Assembly (NCBI RefSeq): GCF_003952465.1
Contig: NZ_CP034448.1
Span: 7,479,001 to 7,543,000, forward strand
DNA: 64,000 nt
Source of the DNA: Mesorhizobium sp. M1B.F.Ca.ET.045.04.1.1
Lineage (GTDB): Bacteria; Pseudomonadota; Alphaproteobacteria; Rhizobiales; Rhizobiaceae
Reading direction: 5' to 3'
Under the pieces are notes generated by a model. The model made no database searches and was not told the DNA's origin. It saw only the letters and a program-made list of their open reading frames with translations. The position numbers and the translations under genes were made by a program. The first letter of the stretch is position 1; every line of letters starts with the position of its first letter. Below, piece by piece: positions 43,446 through 52,326 of this stretch.

Positions 43446-44485
43446 CCGCTTCGCTCCATTGCACCGGCATCTCGAAGTCGCTCGGCGGCCGCGCCGTTCT
43501 CCGCGATCTCGATCTCGCCATCAAGGCGGGCGAGGTCGTCTCGCTGCTCGGCCCGAGCGGTTCTGGCAAGACCACGCTGTTGCGCAGCATCGCCGGACTG
43601 ATCGATCCCGACAGGGGCACGATCACGCTCGGCGACCGTGTGGTCTGGAGCGAAAGATCCGTCCTGCCGGCGGAAAAGCGCCGGATCGGCATGGTGTTCC
43701 AGGACTATGCGCTGTGGCCGCATATGACGGTGGCGGGCAATCTGTCGTTCGGCCTGCGCGCGCAGCGGCTCGCCGAGCAGGAGATCGCCGCCCGCGTCGG
43801 CCATGCGCTGGAGGTCACGCGGCTCGCGCCTTATCGCGACCGCTATCCGTCCGAGCTCTCGGGCGGACAGCAGCAGCGCGTCGCCATCGCCCGTTGCCTC
43901 GCGGCGCGGCCGGCGCTGATGCTGTTCGACGAGCCGCTCAGCAATCTCGACGCGGCACTGCGCGAGGACATGCGCATCGAGATGATGGAACTGGTGCGCC
44001 GCGAGGCGGCGACCGTGATCTATGTGACGCATGACCAAGCCGAGGCCATGGCCGTCTCGGATCGCATCGCCGTGCTCCGCGACGGCCGCATCGCCCAGTT
44101 CGACACGCCGCGCGCGATCTACGAGGCGCCGGCCGATTCCTTCATCGCCGGTTTCATCGGCGGCTTTTCGGTGGTGCCCGGCACCGTGCGCGACGGACTG
44201 TTCAGCGTGCGGGGAGCAGCCATCGGGGCGCTGCGGACGCCGAGCGCCGCGCCTGGCGACGGCATGCTTGTGGTGCGTCCGGAGGATGCGCGGCCTGCCG
44301 AGGCGCATCCCGGCAACCGGCTGCAGGGCAAGGTGCTGTCGAGCGCCTTCCAGGGCCGCTGCTGGCGGCTGGCGGTGGAACTTGGCCCGCAACGCGTCCG
44401 CCTCGACTGGCCGGAGGCGCCGCCGGTCGGCTCATCGCTGGCGTTCTCGCTGCCGCCGGACCGCTGTATCGTTCTCGCCAATTGA
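43442..44485 (+). CDS. ABC transporter ATP-binding protein
   Basis: A 347-residue importer ATPase. Walker A GPSGSGKTTLLRSIAG (near 37-52), Q-loop GMVFQDYALWPH, signature ELSGGQQQRVAIARCLA, Walker B ALMLFDEPLSNLDA, H-loop VTHDQAEAM. A C-terminal TOBE-like regulatory domain follows (VRPEDARPAEAHPGNRLQGK). It energises the fused permease. The start overlaps the permease stop by 4 bases. Confidence 0.94.
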   Translation: MTASLHCTGISKSLGGRAVLRDLDLAIKAGEVVSLLGPSGSGKTTLLRSIAGLIDPDRGTITLGDRVVWSERSVLPAEKRRIGMVFQDYALWPHMTVAGNLSFGLRAQRLAEQEIAARVGHALEVTRLAPYRDRYPSELSGGQQQRVAIARCLAARPALMLFDEPLSNLDAALREDMRIEMMELVRREAATVIYVTHDQAEAMAVSDRIAVLRDGRIAQFDTPRAIYEAPADSFIAGFIGGFSVVPGTVRDGLFSVRGAAIGALRTPSAAPGDGMLVVRPEDARPAEAHPGNRLQGKVLSSAFQGRCWRLAVELGPQRVRLDWPEAPPVGSSLAFSLPPDRCIVLAN

Positions 44486-44511
44486 TGATTCCCGATCTAT
44501 AGGATGCCTGC

Positions 44512-45267
44512 ATGCATGGCCTGACACCCGTACTTTCCACCGTGACGGCGTCTTTCCTGGCGTCCTTCGTCGAGGTCGTCGAAGCCTTCACCATCGTGCT
44601 AGCCGTCGGCGTGACGCGCAGCTGGCGCCCCGCGCTGACGGGCGCAGCACTTGCGCTCGTCCTGCTTGCGGCGCTGGTGCTGGTTTTCGGTCCGCTGCTG
44701 GCGCTCATCCCCATCGCCGTCCTGCAATTCGTGGTGGGCGTGCTGCTGATCCTGTTCGGCATGCGCTGGCTCCGGAAGGCGATCCTGCGCAGCGTCGGCG
44801 TGATCGCGCTGCATGACGAGGAGCAGGCCTTTTCCAAGGAGACGGAGCTGCTGCGGCGGCAGGCCGGTGACCGCCGCGCCGACTATCTGGCCGCCGTCGC
44901 GTCGTTCAAGGCGGTACTGCTCGAGGGCGTCGAAGTGGTGTTCATCGTCATTGCCGTCGGCGCCGCGCACGGCCAGACGCTTTATGCCGGCCTCGGCGCG
45001 CTGGCGGCCTTCGTGCTGGTGATGCTGATCGGCCTTGCCGTGCACCGGCCCTTGGCGCGCGTGCCTGAGAATGCGCTGAAATTCGTCGTCGGGCTGATGC
45101 TGACCAGCTTCGGCGTGTTCTGGATCGGCGAGGGCCTCGGCGCGGAATGGCCGGGCGCCGACCTCGCTCTGCTCGCCATCTTCGCCGTCTTCGCCGCCGC
45201 GTCCTTCGCCATCGTGCGCTGGCTGCGCGGCGCCTATGCCGCGCCCGCTGAAGGAGCTGCCCGATGA
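44512..45267 (+). CDS. COG4280-type membrane protein
   Basis: A 251-residue polytopic membrane protein with about seven hydrophobic helices. Conserved acidic motifs lie in membrane segments: SFVEVVEAFTIVLAVGV near the N-terminus and LLEGVEVVFIVIAVGA in the middle, giving two repeated E-x2-E-like helices as in metal/cation transporters. It follows the ATPase by 26 bases, so it may move the same or a counter-substrate, or export an excess ion. The substrate is not known. Confidence 0.8.
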   Translation: MHGLTPVLSTVTASFLASFVEVVEAFTIVLAVGVTRSWRPALTGAALALVLLAALVLVFGPLLALIPIAVLQFVVGVLLILFGMRWLRKAILRSVGVIALHDEEQAFSKETELLRRQAGDRRADYLAAVASFKAVLLEGVEVVFIVIAVGAAHGQTLYAGLGALAAFVLVMLIGLAVHRPLARVPENALKFVVGLMLTSFGVFWIGEGLGAEWPGADLALLAIFAVFAAASFAIVRWLRGAYAAPAEGAAR

Positions 45268-45473
45268 ACGTCGTCCGCCTCATTCTCAAGGAGCTCGTCG
45301 GCATGTTCGTCGACGATGGCAGCCTTGCCCTGCTGGTGCTGATCCTGATTGCGCTGATCACCGCGGCCGTGAAGCTGGTGGCGCTGCCGCCGCTCATCGG
45401 CGGCCTGCTCCTGCTTGCAGGCTGCCTGGCGATCCTTTCGCAAAGCACGCGCCGCGCCGCTTGTGGGCGATAG
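45264..45473 (+). CDS. Small membrane protein, 69 aa
   Basis: Starts within the stop of the COG4280 gene (ATGA). Two hydrophobic helices: LALLVLILIALITAAVKLVA and LIGGLLLLAGCLAIL, and a short basic tail. Likely a partner of the preceding membrane protein; small proteins of this type often follow COG4280 genes. Confidence 0.7.
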   Translation: MNVVRLILKELVGMFVDDGSLALLVLILIALITAAVKLVALPPLIGGLLLLAGCLAILSQSTRRAACGR

Positions 45474-45502
45474 AGCATAAAAGGCAGTCTGGTATGGCGT
45501 CT

Positions 45503-45554
45503 GAAATTATCTGTCGTCGGTAGGGGGCAAGAGTCCAGAATTATCTGTCGTTGG
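45503..45554. repeat. Tandem transposon-end-like repeats A
   Basis: GAAATTATCTGTCGTCGG (45503-45520) and AGAATTATCTGTCGTTGG (45537-45554), spaced by 16 bases. Multiple ATTATCTGTCG copies are typical of the end of a TniA- or IS481-like element. No transposase nearby. Confidence 0.6.
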
Positions 45555-45597
45555 CCGCACTGCTAAGTGGATGATATCCTGCCGCTTTCGCCCGAAG

Positions 45598-45742
45598 AGG
45601 TTACCAATGCCCTTCGGACAACAGGTTACCAATGTGCCCCAACGACAATCAATTCCCGACTGGCCTCAAGGAGATGTTTTGATTGAGCTTATTGCAGCTC
45701 CGATTGGTAACCTAAGGCCACCAAACACGCGCATCGGTAACC
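45598..45742. repeat. Repeated and inverted GGTTACCAAT words
   Basis: AGGTTACCAATG at 45598 and 45623 (direct) and ATTGGTAACCT / ATCGGTAACC at 45703 and 45733 (inverted). The four copies look like two ends of a small, lost element. Confidence 0.55.
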
Positions 45743-45881
45743 CCCCAGCGTGCAGTTTGCCATTCGCCAGTTCAAGCAGCAGCGTTCTTCAGGTAATACT
45801 CTTCACGCCTCTGCGACGCGCGGGAGTGCCTTGGCTTTCACTAAGAATAGAGTATCTCCATAGGAATGGCGGATCGAAGCT

Positions 45882-47153
45882 ATGGCAGACAAATCGAAGA
45901 TGATCAATTCGTCTCGCCCATCTGGCGATTTCGGGCCGGCAGGATTCTTTGCATGGGCCGCGAAGGTGGCCCCGAAACAGACGGTATTTGTCGCCGGAGG
46001 CGTTCTCGTATTTGCCGGCGCGGCGTTGGTTCTCGGGTGGACGCGTGGCTTCAGTCTGGGGACTGTGCTGGCCATTGCTATCGCCATCATTGTGCTCGGC
46101 CTGGTGGTCGGGGCGTTATCGTCTCTGTCTGCCGCATCGAAAAGACTTGAAGGCGTAGGTTCGTTCCTAGCCTGGGCGCTAGCGGTGTTGTTCGTTACTA
46201 CTCTGGTGCTGATGGTCTCGTCCGTCTTCTTCGGCGTTCCGCCTGCCGGCGCGCTCCTGATGTCTCGACTCTTGGCGACAACCGAGCCTCTGACCAGAAT
46301 TGCGTCAGCAGCGCCAAGTGTCGTCATCAAGACGGGTGAGACGGCGACACTCGGTGATTTGGGCTCGCAACTGACCGAGGAGCCGGCGCAGAGGGATGTC
46401 TTTAAGCGAATACAGGAAATCGCGAAACGACCAGAACTCGACATCGACGGAACGCTGAAAATTGGAGCAGGACAACGAGTGTACATCGTCGCCTCGACGC
46501 TGCGGCTGTCGGCAGGCGAAATCGTCACGAACGGCGCCGACGTGACCATTGAAGTGAATAACTTCATCTCTGACCGTGGGACGCTAAAGTCGTTTTCAAA
46601 TCCCGAGGTGCCACCGAAAGCCGCGGCCGGGTCGAGCGGCGGCAAGGTTACCTTGATCGTGCATGGGAACATGACGGGACGGCTGGTTGGCGACCTGCGA
46701 GGGCAGAATGGTGCCGATGGTGCGGCTGGCCGGCCCGGAGGAAAGGGACCGAAGGGGGCTCGGGGAGGCAATGCAGCTAGCGGCCTGTTTGACTGCAGCC
46801 ACGGTGCTGGGCGTGGAGGGACGGGCGGACAAGGAGAGGCCGGTGGTGATGGGGCTAACGGCTTTGCCGGCGGCGCTGGAGGAACCTTGATCGTTCAAGC
46901 GGCCGATACGGATGCTGCGAAGGCTGTGATCGGTGAGGTCCTCGTGAGGGGCGGAGCGGGAGGCGTCGGCGGCGCTGAGGGATCTGGCGGGTCAGGAGGT
47001 GACGGTGGCGATGGAGGATCACCAGTTGGCTTGTGCCAGGGCGGCGGACCTACCGGAGCTCAAGGGCCGAAAGGTCCCGATGGAAAAGCGGGGCATCCAG
47101 GTGCCATGGGGGCCGACGGTCAAGTCCGGTTCACCCCACCCCCGAGCGTATAG
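45882..47153 (+). CDS. Membrane protein with Gly-rich collagen-like C-terminus
   Basis: A 423-residue protein. The N-terminal part has three hydrophobic helices (FVAGGVLVFAGAALVLGW; LAIAIAIIVLGLVVGALSSL; ALAVLFVTTLVLMVSSVFFG). A globular beta segment follows (IGAGQRVYIVASTLRLSAGEI). The last 150 residues are Gly-rich with imperfect Gly-X-Y triplets (GPKGPDGKAGHPGAMGADG) and two Cys. The Gly-rich tail would sit outside the membrane. It faces the PLD operon tail to tail. No known family. Confidence 0.8.
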   Translation: MADKSKMINSSRPSGDFGPAGFFAWAAKVAPKQTVFVAGGVLVFAGAALVLGWTRGFSLGTVLAIAIAIIVLGLVVGALSSLSAASKRLEGVGSFLAWALAVLFVTTLVLMVSSVFFGVPPAGALLMSRLLATTEPLTRIASAAPSVVIKTGETATLGDLGSQLTEEPAQRDVFKRIQEIAKRPELDIDGTLKIGAGQRVYIVASTLRLSAGEIVTNGADVTIEVNNFISDRGTLKSFSNPEVPPKAAAGSSGGKVTLIVHGNMTGRLVGDLRGQNGADGAAGRPGGKGPKGARGGNAASGLFDCSHGAGRGGTGGQGEAGGDGANGFAGGAGGTLIVQAADTDAAKAVIGEVLVRGGAGGVGGAEGSGGSGGDGGDGGSPVGLCQGGGPTGAQGPKGPDGKAGHPGAMGADGQVRFTPPPSV

Positions 47154-47205
47154 ATCGGAGAGCCGCTCAAACCTGGCAGCGTGCCTCGTTCGGCATGTTA
47201 CCCTT

Positions 47206-47495
47206 TCAAGGCCTGCCCAAATAGTCCAAGGTCAGATGGGCTCCATCCCAGCCCATCAGGGCCAATACGTTATTCTCAGCCGGCACGAACAATGCGGTAA
47301 TTGCGGTGATGACGGCTGCGGGAAATCCGATCCAGTCTCTGACAAAGCGCGCGTAGTCGGCGAAGGTTCTTTCCTCGGGCTTCTCTGAAGTGTTGGACTG
47401 GCAGACTGGGCAGACGATGGCGTCACGAGCGATGAAGCTTTGGCACTTCGGGCAATGTTTGCCAAAGCTTCGAACCCGGGTTCTGTCTGCGTCAT
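47206..47495 (-). pseudogene. Zinc-ribbon membrane protein, probable frameshift at start
   Basis: The meaningful frame reads KHCPKCQSFIARDAIVCPVC (two CxxC, a zinc ribbon) and then WIGFPAAVITAITALFVPAE (one membrane helix) to the stop at 47206. That frame has no start codon after the previous gene. An ATG at 47495, overlapping the upstream stop, is in another frame. One extra C in the CCCGGG run near 47479 would join them as MTQTEPRVRSFGKHCPKC. So either one base was lost or frameshifting joins them. Confidence 0.65.
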
Positions 47496-48037
47496 TGCCT
47501 ATCCCCGGGCAGTAGTCGTTGCAGCTCGCGGCTGAAACTCCACCGCTGCTCGTCAGCAGAAAATCGCAGGATCCAAATGCTGTCGTAGTCGTCGTCATCC
47601 CATGAAGTGGGCGCGATCTCGGTCGACTGCGTGATTTCGGCGGCAAGGTCCGGAATGGACTCGTGCTGCCAGCACACCAGCGTCGGCGCCTGGTTTTGCC
47701 CGATTGCAGGGCCCGCGACCTTTTCCTGGCCCTTCGAATAGCGTGTGTCCGGCTCGATCTTGAGGCGTTGGGCAAGGGACGTGATGGTCTGGGTCGGCCT
47801 AAGGCTGCGGCTTCCGCTGCCATCCTTCTTGATCGGCGCGGAGGCGACAATCGCTTTAGGAATCTGCAGCGGTGGCGGCGGATTGCAAAAGAAGCATGCC
47901 AGTGCTCCGGCGCGCTGCCACCCACGCACCGTCAGCGACTTGTCATCTTGTTGGCCAAGCTCGTCGACGCCGAGCTCCGGCCTGTCCGGCAGCGGCTTTT
48001 CCGCATGCCGGATGATCATGATAAACTTGTCGGTCAT
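47492..48037 (-). CDS. Histidine phosphatase (phosphoglycerate mutase-like), 181 aa
   Basis: The N-terminus KFIMIIRHAEKPL has the RHxE motif with the phosphohistidine nucleophile. LTVRGWQRAGALACFF and PTQTITSLAQRLKIEPD follow as in SixA/PhoE-like proteins, and WQHESIPDLA has the second histidine. It removes phosphate from an unknown small molecule or protein. Coupled to DUF2278 by ATGA, and to the next gene by a 4-base overlap. Its role must be read with the operon. Confidence 0.83.
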   Translation of the reverse strand: MTDKFIMIIRHAEKPLPDRPELGVDELGQQDDKSLTVRGWQRAGALACFFCNPPPPLQIPKAIVASAPIKKDGSGSRSLRPTQTITSLAQRLKIEPDTRYSKGQEKVAGPAIGQNQAPTLVCWQHESIPDLAAEITQSTEIAPTSWDDDDYDSIWILRFSADEQRWSFSRELQRLLPGDRQ

Positions 48038-48711
48038 TGCAGTTCACCCACCGGTTTGCTGTCGGCGGTCGGATTGCCCAGCGCGTCGGTCGGCACGAGC
48101 TGGTTCTCGAACGCCGCGAAATACCCGGCCCATCGCTCGCCCGACGTCGCAATCAGAACTGCCCCATCCTGCCAAACGTCGTTGTGATCGTTGTGATCGT
48201 TGCCCACGCGATGGGCAAAGTGCTGGCCGGTCGATCCCTGGTTCATATGGGTGTCGTGGATGCCGTCGCCTTCTGTATAAAAGCGCCCGAAGACATACAC
48301 GTCCCAGCTGTTTTGCGCCGCTTGCTGCAGCAAGCGGTTCATCGAAGCCACCGGTTCGGCCTCCATGCTCCCATCCATCGGGTCACTCAGGCGCCAGCGA
48401 CCAGTTCCAGAAAGTAGGTCGGAGCGCATGAAATCCAGCGCGGGCAACGCATTCTTGTCGGTCAGGTCGTTACGCCCCGCTGGCGCCCCGGCAAGCGTCT
48501 GAATGAGCGGGTGCTGAAAGTCGAAGACCAGTTTGTATTGCAGCAGATCGTCGGAATCGTCGGTTCCGACATTGACGGCGACGTCCCAAGCTGCGCCGCC
48601 AACGTCGAGTGGAACATGGAGATGGTACTGCGTTTCATTTCCGAACGGCTTTGACTTGAGCACAGGGGCGCCGGTGATTTTCGCCTTCGCGAAGCCATAG
48701 CTGAGAGACAT
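48034..48711 (-). CDS. DUF2278 family protein, 225 aa
   Basis: Family landmarks: MSLSYGFAKAKITG at the start, YHLHVPLDVGGAAWDVAVNV, and near the end GDGIHDTHMNQGSTGQH and DGAVLIATSGERWAGYFAAF. DUF2278 proteins are of unknown function and often stand near phospholipase-D-like or nuclease genes. It is 10 bases after the PLD gene and overlaps the phosphatase. Confidence 0.85.
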   Translation of the reverse strand: MSLSYGFAKAKITGAPVLKSKPFGNETQYHLHVPLDVGGAAWDVAVNVGTDDSDDLLQYKLVFDFQHPLIQTLAGAPAGRNDLTDKNALPALDFMRSDLLSGTGRWRLSDPMDGSMEAEPVASMNRLLQQAAQNSWDVYVFGRFYTEGDGIHDTHMNQGSTGQHFAHRVGNDHNDHNDVWQDGAVLIATSGERWAGYFAAFENQLVPTDALGNPTADSKPVGELQ

Positions 48712-48721
48712 AGAGAAGCCC

Positions 48722-50383
48722 TCACGACATCCAGAAGTTCAGTTCCTGGGCGCGCGAGCCGCCCGGCTTCCACCCATCCAACGATGTGTAGAGCGAGTTC
48801 GGGTCGCCATTGTTTTGAAGATAATTACGCCAGGAATAGTGGTCGTAAACGCCGGTGAGGTGCAGCGCATAGGCCTGCGCCAGTTTCTGGTTGCCGCGGA
48901 TGATGATGAGGTTCTCGTCGTTTTTCTCGGAGGCGTTTGGCGAAAAATTGTGAGACCCAGTGATCACCACGCAATCCGGAGAAAGGGGGTCTATCACGAT
49001 GGCCTTGGAATGCACGATGGCCATCATATGGTTTGCGAGCATTTCCTGGGCCGTGAATTCCGATTCTACCCATGCCGGTTTGTTTTTGTCGGTGATGCCG
49101 GACGGGATCAGCACATCCCGATGGAAGCTGCCGGAGCCTGGTCCTGATTTTACCACCTGGCCCTCCACTTGGACGATGTCGCCGGTTTTGGTGGCGACGA
49201 CACGCGATACCACGCCGCGCACATAGATCTCGTTCTCCTGAGCGCGATCGAGCAGGGCACTCAGCAACGGTGAATTCCCCGGCATGAACATGGCGAACAG
49301 CGCGCCCTGCTTCGCGTTTTTGATCGCTTCCAGAACCGGCTGGAACTCGGCCTGTCCTGTCGTCGCGGCAAAGTAGAGCTCGATCTCGGCGTCTTGCGTT
49401 GGATCCGAATTCGCCGCCCGCAACGCTTCAGGCATATCGTCGCCAGCCGCGACGAGCTTTTTCCACTGGTTGAGATAGCGGTCGGCAATTTTCGGACGCT
49501 GGGCGATCAGCACGTTGTTGAGCTGGGTGCACAGTCCCGTAACCGTCCAATTGGTGCTTCCGGTCAGCACAGCCGCGCCGGTATCGGTACCTCGCGCGAC
49601 TTCAACGACGAACTTGTTGTGGACGCTGGGTGACGACCTGCCAGCATGCGAAAGATCGCGGTGATGGACCTCAAGCCCGGCGCGCTCAAGGTCAGAGCCG
49701 ACCTCGGGGTCCGTTCCATCGCCATTGCCGATCAGGATATGTCCGCGCGATCCGAAAGGCTTCAGCGCATCGATCAACTCGACGTCATTGATCTCGTAGA
49801 TGGCGGCATAAATCTCGCTTTGCCGGCGGTCCGCTTCACCGAGGAAGGTCAGGATCTGATGGCGGGCATCGCCCGACAGATAGCGTCGCGCCGGGAAGCC
49901 TGGCGTTTTGAGGTCATCGGCAAATTTGTGCAGGGACTGAAGCGTCATGTCGCCGTGGACGAACCTGCTGACCACCTGCGACATCAATGTGCCACGGTTG
50001 AAATAGGCGGCAAGTCCGTCGCCGGCGTCGCCTGATGCAACGAGCGGCTCAGTCCAGTCTGAACTGCTCGCTTCGTCGGCGGTAAAACCGTTGTCCGCGG
50101 CGCGCATGGCCGTCACCCGATAGGAGACGCTATCCGTCGACGCCACTGAATGATCGGTCCAGATGCAGCGCCGGATCGGCGACTGGTCGGAGGGAATGCC
50201 ATCATCGGGCACCTTGTCGGCCCCCGCCTGCGGCGGGATCCGGTTCATGATCACGCTTTGCACGCCCGTCTTGGTGTCACGGCGTTCAAGCTTGAAGCCG
50301 ACCCAGGTGTCGTCCCAGTTTGCGGTGTTCCAAGCGACCAGAACATCGTCGGCATTGGCGTAGGCTTTGATGACCAGCGGCAT
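48722..50383 (-). CDS. Phospholipase D-like protein, 553 aa
   Basis: A protein with an N-terminal beta-sandwich-like part (KAYANADDVLVAWNTANWDD) and two PLD half-sites. The first is VHNKFVVEV with AAVLTGSTNWT; it has H and K but Glu/Val where Asp is usual. The second is VHSKAIVIDPLSPD with VVITGSHNFS, a complete HxKx4D motif. PLD enzymes use two histidines to cut phosphodiester bonds in lipids or DNA. No signal peptide is seen, so it acts inside the cell or is exported otherwise. First gene of a tight operon. Confidence 0.88.
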   Translation of the reverse strand: MPLVIKAYANADDVLVAWNTANWDDTWVGFKLERRDTKTGVQSVIMNRIPPQAGADKVPDDGIPSDQSPIRRCIWTDHSVASTDSVSYRVTAMRAADNGFTADEASSSDWTEPLVASGDAGDGLAAYFNRGTLMSQVVSRFVHGDMTLQSLHKFADDLKTPGFPARRYLSGDARHQILTFLGEADRRQSEIYAAIYEINDVELIDALKPFGSRGHILIGNGDGTDPEVGSDLERAGLEVHHRDLSHAGRSSPSVHNKFVVEVARGTDTGAAVLTGSTNWTVTGLCTQLNNVLIAQRPKIADRYLNQWKKLVAAGDDMPEALRAANSDPTQDAEIELYFAATTGQAEFQPVLEAIKNAKQGALFAMFMPGNSPLLSALLDRAQENEIYVRGVVSRVVATKTGDIVQVEGQVVKSGPGSGSFHRDVLIPSGITDKNKPAWVESEFTAQEMLANHMMAIVHSKAIVIDPLSPDCVVITGSHNFSPNASEKNDENLIIIRGNQKLAQAYALHLTGVYDHYSWRNYLQNNGDPNSLYTSLDGWKPGGSRAQELNFWMS

Positions 50384-50622
50384 TCCAATCTCCCCTCAAA
50401 AATAAAACGCGCTCCATTTATCTTAAGCGCCTAAATAGGCTCTGTGCGGTATTTCACAGATATTTGATTGAACTTCGTCGGATCGTAAAATTACTTTGCC
50501 AACCAATATTCTTGGCCACACGATGCGGAACCTAGTGGCGCCAACGCAAGCAAAGCCGACGCTACGGTGCATTTGTCCTGGTGATTTCTGACACCACCCC
50601 GAAAGGTGGCGATCGATCTACC
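50384..50622. other. Intergenic between PLD and CYTH-CHAD genes
   Basis: No gene recognised; the PLD promoter should be here. Confidence 0.35.
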
Positions 50623-52074
50623 TCAGCGCCAGAAGCGCCTTGTGTCGACAAGGCCGTCGTGAGCCTCCGCGGCGTCCTTGAGAAGCTTGGACTTGTCGTC
50701 GGCACTGTAGAGATCCTTCGCACCAGCCACGTCCGAAAGCTCCAGCGCCGCCAGCATATCGTGGGCGGTGGCGAGATCGTTGAGGCTGCCAAGCTGATCC
50801 TGCAGGTCTTCCATCATCGTGATGAACCGTCGATGGCGTTTGGCTTCCGACTTGCTGTTGTAAAGCGGCTCGAAGAACTCCGCCGCATAGCGCAGCTTCT
50901 TTGCGGCGATTCGCAATTTATGGCGGGTCTCGTCATCGGCATCGATGAGATTCTTGCCGCCCTTCGCCACCTTTTTCCAAAATTTATCGAATACTTCGGA
51001 GGCGAAATCTCTCGCCGACTGATCGGCCAACGCTTCGTCCGATTGGTCGGTCCGCCAGTCCCTGATGGAGACCCATTCGGTGGCATCAATCATCAAGGAG
51101 CGGGCGCGTACCGAGGAAAGCGATGCTTCGACCGCCGCATAGGCGTCGTCGCGCGCATTTTGAAGACGGCTTGAAAGAGCCTCGCTCGAAGCGCGGTGGA
51201 CCATCACGTCGATATTGCGCGCATCGCCAAGTTCCGAGGCGAGCCATTTCAATTCTTCTCGCAGGTGGTCGAAGCGGCTGTCATGGAACAGCGACTTGCA
51301 GATCGAGCAAAGCGAGCGCAGTCGTCGCAGCGACACGCGAGCCTGATGCAGGGCCTCGGCGTCGCGGGACCAGCCAAGCACCCTTTCGTTGAGACGAAAC
51401 TGTCTGAGACAGGCCGCCGCGATGTGCGCGAAAGCCGTTGTCGCGCTCATCTCGGACATGAGCGGGGTCGAAGCCGCCTTCACGGCACCGGGCGCCGGGC
51501 CAAGCAGATGATAGCCCCGTTCAGCTTTGCTCAGCACTCCGACATGCGTCGGTGTGAGCAGGTCGACTTGCCGGGCGAGCGCGAACAGCGCTCTCGGTGA
51601 GCCCGCCTCCTTTTCCAACTCGATCTCGCAGAACGACGCCTCGCGATCGGCTGCAACGACCTTGCCAAGATCCAAAGCGACTTCGATCGTAGCGTCGCCA
51701 TCGATCACATTCCAAGAATGCCGTTTGACATGAACCTCGAACAGCGGCGCGAGCTTTGGGCCAGCCTCTGCCAGCAGATCACGGATCTGCGGATCATCAA
51801 GTATCGGTGTGTCGCCGGCGACCGGCTGCTCCCATTCTTCGCGCGTAAACGATCCGGCCGCGGCGCCATTTCCGGCTTTGACGGTCTGTATGCGCTCATT
51901 TCCCGATTGTCGGATGCGAAGCGACAGGCCGCGCTTGGATAGATCCCAGCCGGGGGTATCGAAATAGATGGATATCTGCTGAAGAACGCTGGGCGAGGAT
52001 CCAAACGGATTCTCCTTCAGGAGCGACCGCGCACCCGATTGCGAAAGCTCGAGCTTCAGTTCTGTTTCCTGCAT
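50623..52074 (-). CDS. CYTH and CHAD domain protein, 483 aa
   Basis: Intact version of the pseudogene at 1469-2918. The CYTH domain starts with ETELKLEL (ExExK motif, residues 3-7) and has ISIYFDTPGWDLSKRGLSLRIR and ALDLGKVVA. The CHAD domain (about residues 210-480) has repeated basic helices, ALHQARVSLRRLRSLCSICK and RHKLRIAAKKLRYAAEFF. CYTH proteins hydrolyse inorganic or organic triphosphates and CHAD proteins bind polyphosphate, so a role in polyphosphate or triphosphate metabolism is likely, perhaps linked to granules. Confidence 0.92.
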   Translation of the reverse strand: MQETELKLELSQSGARSLLKENPFGSSPSVLQQISIYFDTPGWDLSKRGLSLRIRQSGNERIQTVKAGNGAAAGSFTREEWEQPVAGDTPILDDPQIRDLLAEAGPKLAPLFEVHVKRHSWNVIDGDATIEVALDLGKVVAADREASFCEIELEKEAGSPRALFALARQVDLLTPTHVGVLSKAERGYHLLGPAPGAVKAASTPLMSEMSATTAFAHIAAACLRQFRLNERVLGWSRDAEALHQARVSLRRLRSLCSICKSLFHDSRFDHLREELKWLASELGDARNIDVMVHRASSEALSSRLQNARDDAYAAVEASLSSVRARSLMIDATEWVSIRDWRTDQSDEALADQSARDFASEVFDKFWKKVAKGGKNLIDADDETRHKLRIAAKKLRYAAEFFEPLYNSKSEAKRHRRFITMMEDLQDQLGSLNDLATAHDMLAALELSDVAGAKDLYSADDKSKLLKDAAEAHDGLVDTRRFWR

Positions 52075-52326
52075 GACGCTCTCGGCGTCGCTTCACGGAA
52101 GCGACCCACGCGCATCGTGCGTCATAAGGCTGTCACAAACAACCGCACCGTCGTCGACGCGATGCTCTTGCACCTGAGCCGATACGCGGTCATGCATCGA
52201 CGGATGAAGCCACTATCGGCCGGATGATAGTTCTGCGGCCCGAGCCCCTGTAAGCGTGTGACGCTCTCCTTTAAGCCCGCCGCGACATCCTCGTGCAGTG
52301 GGCTTCCAGAGTCTCTAGCGCGAAGC

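Noticed and set aside
41883..44392. Frames of 509 and 447 codons on the minus strand
   Set aside because: Antisense to the permease and ATPase genes; Arg/Gln/Gly-rich composition and no motifs.
45803..46771. 322-codon minus-strand frame
   Set aside because: Antisense to the collagen-like membrane protein; Pro/Ser/Thr bias.
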